DNA of 64,000 nucleotides from Pleurodeles waltl (Eukaryota > Chordata > Amphibia > Caudata > Salamandridae), in the NCBI RefSeq assembly GCF_031143425.1, contig NC_090451.1:351610339-351674338 (forward strand), in the 5' to 3' direction. Below the pieces are notes generated by a model. The model had not been told where the DNA came from. It saw only the letters and a program-made list of their open reading frames with translations, and did not search any database. The position numbers were made by a program, and so were the translations under genes. This document shows positions 56,328 to 64,000 of this stretch, one piece after another (the first letter of the stretch is position 1; each line of letters begins with the position of its first letter).

Positions 56328-56993
56328 TGTAGGAGGCTGGACTGGCTTGTAGTGAGTACCAAGGGGTACTTGCACCTTGCACCAGGCCCAGTTATCCCTT
56401 ATTAGTGTATAGGGTGTCTAGCAGCTTAGGCTGATAGATAATGGTAGCTTAGCAAAGCAGCTCAGGCTGAACTAGGAGACGTGTGAAGCTACTACAGTAC
56501 CACTTAGTGTCATATGCACAATATCATAAGAAAACACAATACACAGTTATACTAAAAATAAAGGTACTTTATTTTTATGACAATATGCCAAAGTATCTTA
56601 GAGTGTACCCTCAGTAAGAGGATAGGAAATATACACAAGATATATATACACAATAGCAAAAATATGCAGTATAGTCTTAGAAAACAGTGCAAACAATGTA
56701 TAGTTACAATAGGATGCAATGGGGAAACATAGGGATAGGGGCAACACAAACCATATACTCCAGAAGTGGAATGCGAACCACGAATGGACCCCAAACCTAT
56801 GTGACCTTGTAGAGGGTCGCTGGGACTATTAGAAAATAGTGAGAGTTAGAAAAATAACCCTCCCCAAGACCCTGAAAAGTGAGTGCAAAGTGCACCAAAG
56901 TTCCCCTAAGGACAAAATAGTCGTGTTAGAGGGAGAATGCAAGGAAAACACAAATCAGCAATGCAACAACGATGGATTCCTGTCTGAAGGTAC

Positions 56994-57594
56994 CTGTGGA
57001 ACAAGGGGACCAAGTCCAAAAGTCACAAGCAGCTCGGAGATGGGCAGATGCCCAAGAAATGCCAGCGGTTGGTGCAAAGAAGCTCTTTCTAGGCTGAAGA
57101 ACTGTGAATACTGCAGGAACGACAAGGGCTAGAGACTTCCCCTTTGGAGGATGGATCCCCCACGCCTTGGAGAGTCGTGCAGAAGTGTTTTCCCGCCGGA
57201 TGGACGCCAACAAGCCTTGCTACACGCAAATCGTGCGTTTGGCGTTTTTGGACGCTGCTGGGGCCCAGGAGGGACCAGAAGGTCGCAAATTGGACCTGCA
57301 GAGAGAGGGGACGTCGAGCAAGACAAAGAGCCCTCACTGAAGCAGGTAGCACCCGGAGAAGTGCCAGAAACAGGCACTACGAGGATGCGTGAAACGGTGC
57401 TCGCCGAAGTTGCACATAGGAGTCCCACGTCGCCGGAGACCAACTTAGGAAGTCGTGCAATGCAGGTTAGAGTGCCGTGGACCCAGGCTTGGCTGTGCAC
57501 ACAGGATTTCCGCCGGAAGTGCACAGGGGCCGGAGAAGCTTGCAAAGTCGCGGTTCCCAGCAATGCAGCCCAGCGAGGTGAGGCAAGGACTTAC
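56994..57594 (-). other. Predicted leader intron within the LTR (5' LTR copy)
   Basis: Same donor and acceptor as at 50891-51491. In this LTR the intron would lie in the real 5' leader of the gag transcript, so this is the copy where splicing would matter. Confidence 0.5.
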
Positions 57595-58016
57595 CTCCAC
57601 CAAACTTGGGCTGAAGAGTCACTGGACTGTGGGGGTCACTTGGACGGTGTCGCTGGATTCGAGGGACCTCGCTCGTCGTGCTGAGAGGAGACCCAAGGGA
57701 CCGGAGATGCAGCTTTTTGGTGCCTGCGGTTGCAGGGGGAAGATTCCGTCGACCCACGGGAGATTTCTTCGGAGCTTCTGGTGCAGAGAGGAGGCAGACT
57801 ACCCCCACAGCATGCACAAGCAGGAAAACAGTCGAGAAGGCGGCAGGATCAGCGTTACAGAGTTGCAGTAGTCGTCTTTGCTACTATGTTGCAGGTTTGC
57901 AGGCTTCCAGCGCGGTCAGCGGTCGATTCCTTATCAGAAGGTGAAGAGGGAGATGCAGAGGAACTCGGCTGAGCTCATGCATTCGTTATCTAAAGTTTCC
58001 CCAGAGACAGAGACCC

Positions 58017-58107
58017 TAAATAGCCAGAAAAGAGGGTTTGGCTACCTAGGAGAGAGGAAAGGCTATTAACACCTGAAGGAGCCTATCAGCAGGAGTCTCT
58101 GACGTCA
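58017..58107 (-). promoter_or_regulatory. Core promoter signals in LTR-A (5' LTR)
   Basis: CRE at 58100-58107 and TATTTA at 58017-58022 on the minus strand. This is the copy positioned to transcribe the gag ORF. Confidence 0.5.
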
Positions 58108-59472
58108 CCTGGTGGCACTGGCCACTCAGAGCAGTCCAGTGTGCCAGCAGCACCTCTGTTTCCAAGATGGCAGAGGTCTGGAGCACACTGGAGGAGCTCT
58201 GGACACCTCCCAGGGGAGGTGCAGGTCAGGGGAGAGGTCACTCCCCTTTCCTTTGTCCAGTTTCGCGCCAGAGCAGGGGCTAAGGGGTCCCTGAACCGGT
58301 GTAGACTGGCTTATGCAGAATTGGGCACCTCTGTGCCCAACAAAGCATTTCCAGAGGCTGGGGGAGGCTACTCCTCCCCTGCCTTCACACCATTTTCCAA
58401 AGGGAGAGGGTGTCACACCCTCTCTCAGAGGAAGTTCTTTGTTCTGCCATCCTGGGCCAGGCCTGGCTGGACCCCAGGAGGGCAGCTGCCTGTCTGAGGG
58501 GTTGGCAGCAGCAGCAGCTGCAGTGAAACCCCAGGAAGGGCAGTTTGGCAGTACCAGGGTCTGTGCTACAGACCACTGGGATCATGGGATTGTGCCAACT
58601 ATGCCAGGATGGCATAGAGGGGGCAATTCCATGATCATAGACATGTTACATGGCCATATTCGGAGTTACCATGGTGAAGCTACATATAGGTAGTGACCTA
58701 TATGTAGTGCACGCGTGTAATGGTGTCCCCGCACTCACAAAGTTCAGTGAATTGGCTCTGAACAATGTGGGGGCACCTTGGCTAGTGCCAGGGTGCCCTC
58801 ACACTAAGTAACTTTGCACCTAACCTTTACCAGGTAAAGGTTAGACATATAGGTGACTTATAAGTTACTTAAGTGCAGTGAAAAATGGCTGTGAAATAAC
58901 GTGGACGTTATTTCACTCAGGCTGCAGTGGCAGGCCTGTGTAAGAATTGTCAGAGCTCCCTATGGGTGGCAAAAGAATTGCTGCAGCCCATAGGGATCTC
59001 CTGGAACCCCAATACCCTGGGTACCTTAGTACCATATACTAGGGAATTATAAGGGTGTTCCAGTAAGCCAATGTGAATTGGTAAAATTGGTCACTAGCCT
59101 GTTAGTGACAATTTAAAAGTAATGAGAGAGCATAACCACTGAGGTTCTGGTTAGCAGAGCCTCAGTGAGACAGTTAGGCACCACACAGGGAACATATACA
59201 TGCACACCTATGAGCACTGGGGCCCTGTGTGACAGGGTCCCAGTGACACATACAAATAGGCCACAAACCTATGAGCACTGGGGTCCTGACCAGCAGGATC
59301 CCAGTGACACATAACAATCATACTGAAAACATAGTGTTTTCACTATGAGCACTGAGGCCTGGCTATCAGGATCCCAGTGAGACAGTGAAAACAGTGACAA
59401 ACACCCTGACATACACTCACAAACAGGCCAAAAGTGGGGGTAACAAGGCTAGAAAGAGGCTACCTTCTCACA

Positions 59473-60549
59473 AAAATGAATCCTGTATTTTGGCTCAATT
59501 ATTTCTGTACCACTGTAATGTGTAAAGGCCTGCTACAATCTGTCATAGTGTGCATGTATTGATTCTTTTCCTTCTTCAGCTGTCCTATCTATTCTCTGCC
59601 AATTGATATTCTTGGGAGAATTTTTTTTTTTCAAAAATTCAATCATTTTGTAATAGTACTTCATGACATGAGGAGATGGTGCACCTGTAGACGTGTCTTG
59701 TGGGGGGCTCTCCCATTGGCCAATCTATACTTCTTTTGCATTCCACCCATAAATCAGCTGGACCACTATTTCCAACAGGGTATTGAAATCTTCTCACATG
59801 CATTTTGCAAGCTTAACAAACTTGTCTGTTTGTTGGTACAATTCCACTCGTTTCTCTCTCATTCTCAGGTAGTCATTGGTAAATGACAAAATGTCAGGTC
59901 TGCTCCAAAGGACATGTACAAAATTCCCACACAGAATTTATCTCACTGGTAATATTTTTACTGGATTGTCAGTCTGCAGCACACTAGCAATTCAATTCAC
60001 AGACTCCTTTTTCTTCTTGTCTCTTTTCTTTACCCATCTGCCTTCCCATTTATCTAATGGTTCCCATGTCTGAATACTCTGAATTAATTCTCTAATGTGA
60101 ATTTTCATTCCTAGTATTCTCATGTTCTCAATATCCTTTGAGTCAAATTCTAACCTGCAGCCTTGTCTCAAATGCTCCGTTTTCTCAATTTCTATTGTAT
60201 TTCTCTGCCAGGTCTGCTAATTTCTGGTGTACTTATCCTGCTTTGTTGGTAACTAATTAGCACAAGAAGCGGAATTCATCTTCTCTATGTGAGTCTATTC
60301 TGTTTAATTCAATTGTTCTCTCAATTAATTCCACAACTTCTAGTTTAAGCCTAGTCAAATTTAACAGTCTTCCTGCATTGGAGTCTCCTGGTGTTACTCA
60401 GCTTTTCCAGCCTTTTGGTTAATTGCTGAGCTGTCAAACCATGCAATTATATTGTTATTACTTACCCCAGGCACTTGCTGTAAAGTTAAACATGGTGTCT
60501 CTGGAGCCATCAAAAAAGGGTTAGTACCTATGTATGGTCTCCCTGAAAT
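59473..60549 (-). pseudogene. Retroviral gag, middle part
   Basis: Minus-strand frames read as helical gag segments (LTRLKLEVVELIERTIELNR near 60310-60370, and MRILGMKIHIRELIQSIQTW near 60065-60125), then a basic KKRDKKKK-type stretch. This suits the capsid region upstream of the Gln-rich C-terminal part at 49442-50219. Stops interrupt it, and it is bounded by the AAAAT duplication on the left and the composite repeat on the right. Confidence 0.65.
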
Positions 60550-60829
60550 GTTCGGTGGAGTCCGAGTGACCCCTTAGGCAAGGGTCGATCCCCGGGGAGC
60601 AAAGTTACTTTTAGGCCAATCAGCCCCCAAGGGATGCAGAAACCACTGAACACCAGGGATTTGTTTTATTTTTTTAATATTATTGAATGAGGGGAGCGGC
60701 CCTTTGGGCAAGGGCTGCTCCGGGGGGGGGGGGGGCAAAATATTTTCAGGCCTTTTCTGCTAACACCCCCCCCCCCCCTCCCCTCCCCACCTGGGGTTAG
60801 ATCACCTATTTTATTTACTTTAACTGCTT
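60550..60829. repeat. Unclassified repeat with G14 and C13 tracts
   Basis: It inserts into retroviral gag just after ccctgaaat. It contains two related blocks (ccttaggcaagggtcgatccc and the ccctttgggcaagggctgctcc variant), then G14 (60722-60735) and C13 (60766-60778). No coding capacity is seen. Confidence 0.55.
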
Positions 60830-62187
60830 TGGTCCCAGCCCTACCGGCCTGTCACCAGATTCAAAGAACCTGCAATAGCACTGCATCCAGCGGGACCAGA
60901 GACCTCTGCCGACTCAGAGGACTGCCCTGCAACCCAAAGGACCAAGAAACTCCTGTGGACAGCCGCTCTGTCTAAACAACAAAGAAGAAACCATCTTTAA
61001 AGAGACTCCAGCCTCACTCCTGAAGCATGAGTCCCCAACACTCTGCACCCGATGCCCCCAGCTCGTGTCCAGAGAAACCAACACTGCAGCGAGGACCCCC
61101 AGGCGACTCCCCCGACGTGGCCACCCTGAGGCGACCTCCCTGCACCCCGACGGTGAAGCTTGCAGAGAGAATCCAGAGGCCACCCCTAACTGCGACTGCC
61201 CAGTAACAAAGAACCCGACGCCTGGAAGAAGCACTGCACTCGCAGACCCCAGGCCAGAGAGGAACCAACCACAGGTGCAGGAGTGACCAGCCGGCGGGCC
61301 TCATCTTTGCCCAGTCAGTGGCTGGCCCAAGAAGCCCCCCTGTGCCCTGTCTGCATCACCAGAGCGATCCCCGGGTCCCTTCATTGATTCCAATAGAAAA
61401 CCTGACGCTGTGTTTGCACACTGCACCTGGCCGCCCCTGTGGGTGTATTTTGTGTGCCTGTTTGAGACCCCCCGAGTGCTCTACAATACCCCCCTGGTCT
61501 GCTCCCCGAGGACGCAGATACTTACCTGCTAGCAGACTGGAACCGGAGCACCCCTAGTCTCCATAGGCGCCTATGCTATTTGGGCCCCTCTTTGACCTCT
61601 GCAGCAGACCGGCCCTGTGTTGCTTGTGCGGGGGGTTTGGGGTTGACTTGAACCCCCAACGGTGAGCTGCCTCTGCTGTAGAGACTGAACTTGAAAGTGC
61701 TTTACTTACCTGCTAAACTAACTTGTACTTACCTCCCCCAGGAACTGTTGAATTTTGCAGTGTCCACTTTTAAAATAGCTTATTGCCATTTTATACAAAA
61801 CTGTGTACGTTAATGTTTTACTTCAAAGTTCTATATTTACCTATGCCAAGTACCTTACAATTTATGTACTTACTCGAATTCTGAATCTTGAGTTTCTAAA
61901 AAAAAATATGAAAATAATATTTTTCTATATAATAAAAACCTATTGGCCTGGAGTTAAGTCTGAGTGTGTGTTCTTATTTATTGCCTGTGTGTGTACAACA
62001 AATGCTTAACACTACCCTCTGATAAGCCGACTACTTGACCACACTACCACAAATAGAGCATTAGTATTATCTTGGCATATTGCAATACCTCATCAATCTG
62101 CCACTATCAACCTCTAAAGGGAACCCTTGGACTCTGTGCACACTATCTCTCACTTTGAGATAGTATATACAGAGCCAACTTCCTACA
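60830..62187 (+). repeat. LTR-B copy, 5'-truncated, with proper 3' end
   Basis: It matches the second half of LTR-B at 25360-26159 (ccagccctaccggcctgtc, ggaaccggagcacccc, gcttaacactaccctctgat) but has extra sequence near 60950-61320. It ends gagccaacttcctaca at 62187. Its 62072-62101 segment is replaced by 30 nt identical to retroviral gag at 50112-50141. The ORFs here are chance. Confidence 0.75.
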
Positions 62188-63806
62188 TCTAGTTTTCAAA
62201 AATGCACAGGTTTTGTAGGTTTCCTTAAGGCCAAAATCCACAGCTAGGCACTTTGCAAAAAACAGCTCTGTTTTCTTTGGGGAAAATGTGATGTGTCCAC
62301 GTTGTGTTTTGGGGCATTTCCTGTTGCGGGCCCTAGGCCTACCCACACAAGTGAGGTACCATTTTTATCTGGAGACTTAGGGGAACGCTGGGTGGAAGGA
62401 AATTTGTGGCTCCTCTCAGAGTCCAGAACTTTCTGTCACCAAAATGTTGCCAAATTTTGAGGTTTGCAAAGGATTTGGGGTAACAGAACCTGGTGCAACC
62501 CCACACAAGTCACCCCATCCTGGATTCCCCTAGATGTCTAGTTTAAAAAAATGCACAGGTTTGGTAGGTTTCCCTAGGTGCCGGCTGAGCTAGAGGCCAA
62601 AATCTACAGCTAGGGACTTTGCAAAAAAACATGTCTGATTTCAATGTGAAAAATGTGATGTGTCCATGTTGCGTTTCCCATCGCGAGCATTAGGCTTACC
62701 CACGCAAGTGTGAGGTACCATTTTTATCAGGAAACTTGGGGGAACACAGAATAGCAAAACAAGTGTTATTGCCCCTTGTCTTTCTCCACATTTTTTCCTT
62801 CCAAATGTAAGACAGTGTGTAAAAAAGACGTCTATTTGAGAAATGCCCTGTAATTTACATGCTAGTATTGGCACCCAGGAATTCGGAGATGTGCAAATAC
62901 CCACTGCTTCTCAACACCTTATCTTGTGCCCATTTTGGAACTACGAAGGTTTCCTTGATATCTATTTTCACTCTTTATAGTTCAGCAAATTAATTGCTGT
63001 ATAGAATGAAAACCCATTGCAAGGTGCAGCTCATTTATTGGATCTGGGTACCTAGGGTTCTTGATGAACCTACAAGCCCTGTATATCCCCGCAACCAGAA
63101 GAGTCTAGCAGACGTAACAGTATATTGCTTTGAAAAATCAGAAATCGCAGGAAAAAGTTAAAATGTGGAGAAAAATTGCTGTTTTTTTCACCTCAATTTC
63201 AATATTGTTTTTATTTCAGCCGTTATTTTCTGTAGGAAACCCCTGTAGGATCTACACAAATTACCCCTTGCTGAATTCAGGATTTTGTCTACTTACCGGA
63301 AATGTTTAGCTTTCTGGGATCCAGCATTGGTTTCACACCCATTTATTTCACTAACTGGAAGGAGGCTTAAAGCACAAAAAATAGTAAAAATGGTGTATGC
63401 CCCAGTAAAATGCCAAAATTGTTTTGAAAAATTGGGTTTTCTGATTCAAGTCTGTCTGTTCCTGAAAGCAGTGAAGATAGTCATTTTAGCACCGCAAACT
63501 CTTTGTTGATGCCATTTTCAGGTGAAAAAACACAAGCCTTCTTCCACAGCTCTTTTTTTCCCACTTAAAAAAAAAAAAAAAACATTTTTGCTGTATTTTG
63601 TCTAATTTCTTGGTCTCCTTCAAGGAACCCACAACGTCCGGGTGCCTCTAGATTCCCTAGGATGTAGGAAAAAAAGGACGCCAATTTGGCGTTGGTAGCT
63701 TATGTGGACAATAAGTTATGAGGGCCTAAGCGTGAACTGCCCCAAACAGCCAAAAAAAGGCTTGGCACCTGAGGGTGAAAAGGCCTGTCAGCGAAGGAGT
63801 TAATAG
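62188..63806. repeat. Unclassified repeat block with a 350-bp partial tandem duplication
   Basis: Unit 1 (62188-62537) and unit 2 (62538 to about 62890) share tctagtt...atgcacaggtttggtagg, gaggccaaaatc, gcaaaaaaca, atgtgatgtgtcca and gaggtaccatttttatc. The rest to 63806 is A/T-run-rich and ends gtcagcgaaggagttaata. There are no protein-like ORFs. Confidence 0.7.
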
Positions 63807-64000
63807 ACCTGTCATGTCGAATGTTCTGTTCATCGGAAACATTACTCCTGTATTTACATTGAATCTCTCAATTTCTGCACTCGAATTCAAAAGTTTCTGT
63901 TCATTGCTCTTATTATTTTCCTGAGCAAACAATGATATAACAGGACCAATGGTAACAGGTACTGACATGGCGCCTGGACTTGGTTGGATGCTTTGATCTC
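63807..64000 (-). pseudogene. Retroviral gag, N-terminal side, continues off the right edge
   Basis: The minus-strand frame around 63968-63807 reads VPVTIGPVISLFAQENNKSN and continues to NRTFDMTGL, Pro- and Asn-rich as in a gag matrix or capsid linker. Its reading ends at the repeat block and conceptually resumes at 60549. Confidence 0.6.

Larger units (their letters stand above)
50225..59472 (-). mobile_element. Complete, very young family-A LTR retrotransposon encoding only Gag-protease
   Basis: The 9,248-bp element has LTRs 50225-53369 and 56328-59472, each 3,145 bp, with a constant 6,103-bp offset and no difference seen in the parts compared. The target duplication AAAAT is exact (50220-50224 and 59473-59477). 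The interior (53370-56327) holds a primer-binding-like sequence, a 270-bp leader, one 885-codon ORF and a G-rich polypurine-like tract 30 bp after the stop. RT, RNase H and integrase are absent, so mobility must depend on enzymes supplied in trans. It interrupts retroviral gag. Confidence 0.96.
56328..59472 (-). repeat. 5' LTR of the complete family-A element
   Basis: It has the same length as the partner LTR and is identical wherever I compared them. It should drive minus-strand transcription toward the gag ORF. The corresponding landmarks are the CRE at 58100-58107, the TATA-like box at 58017-58022, the predicted intron at 56994-57594 and AATAAA at 56568-56573. Confidence 0.96.
35734..64000 (-). 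mobile_element. Endogenous retrovirus, minus strand, 3' LTR to gag, 5' end beyond the window
   Basis: Reading from right to left, gag remnants (64000-63807, 60549-59473, 50219-49442) lead to protease (43514), RT/RNase H/integrase (43024-39893), an env-like region (about 39400-37310), a polypurine tract and a 1.56-kb LTR. The pol order PR-RT-RH-IN and a downstream env with a furin-like site mark a retrovirus. RT and integrase resemble class I (gamma/epsilon-like) elements, but I cannot place it precisely. It inserted into the plus-strand family-A gag, then received at least four later insertions. Numerous stops and shifts make it defective. Confidence 0.88.

Noticed and set aside
50225..59472. 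The two identical blocks as an ordinary segmental duplication or assembly duplication
   Set aside because: The blocks begin TG and end CA on one strand, are flanked by an exact 5-bp duplication, and enclose a primer site, gag and purine tract in the right order. An LTR element explains all of this better, though raw reads would settle it.

Overview
The window looks like repeat-dense vertebrate DNA from a very large genome, most probably a salamander or newt. This is an inference from the mixture of full-length DIRS elements, L1-type LINEs, an endogenous retrovirus and very long LTR retrotransposons nested in each other. It is not a database match. No bacterial, organelle or free-virus features are present. 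Almost every long ORF is a retroelement gene, its remnant, or a chance ORF inside an LTR.

Layout. 1-3843: two copies of one long LTR (called LTR-A here) in opposite orientation, one cut by the other. 3844-4860: unclassified repeat-like DNA. 4861-9678: AT-rich, largely repeat-poor DNA that holds two candidate exons of an unidentified plus-strand gene (6263-6374 and 8312-8413); their splice phases agree. 9679-11995: decayed minus-strand L1. 12000-12425: plus-strand L1 scrap. 12700-13265: G-rich minisatellite. 13271-13740: 3' piece of LTR-A. 13741-18995: decayed plus-strand L1 with ORF1, endonuclease, reverse transcriptase and C-terminal zinc-knuckle remnants. 18996-24041: remnant of a DIRS-like element, split by a solo LTR-A (19758-22716, TSD CTCGG). 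24042-26159: a different LTR (LTR-B).

26270-35733 is a plus-strand LTR-A-type element: a 5' LTR, a tRNA-Leu-like primer site and a broken gag. Its LTR is split by a structurally complete DIRS element (27504-33803) with inverted terminal repeats, internal complementary region, gag, RT, RNase H and tyrosine recombinase. From 35734 past the right edge, the gag is interrupted by a minus-strand endogenous retrovirus (LTR, env, pol, protease, gag). That provirus is itself hit by a solo LTR-A (43551-49436) that contains another solo LTR-A (45922-48923, TSD GGTAT), by a complete young LTR-A element (50225-59472, TSD AAAAT), and by a composite repeat block (60550-63806).

The most interesting object is the family-A element at 50225-59472. 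It has two 3,145-bp LTRs with no difference found wherever I compared them, and an intact 885-residue Gag-protease ORF that fills nearly all of a 2,958-bp interior. It has no reverse transcriptase, RNase H or integrase, so it must rely on enzymes from elsewhere. Its LTRs carry a series of palindromes whose two arms change together between copies, a variable-number array of hairpins near the LTR end, and a predicted 601-nt leader intron whose splice sites recur in divergent copies. Together these suggest a structured, selected, non-autonomous retrotransposon family.
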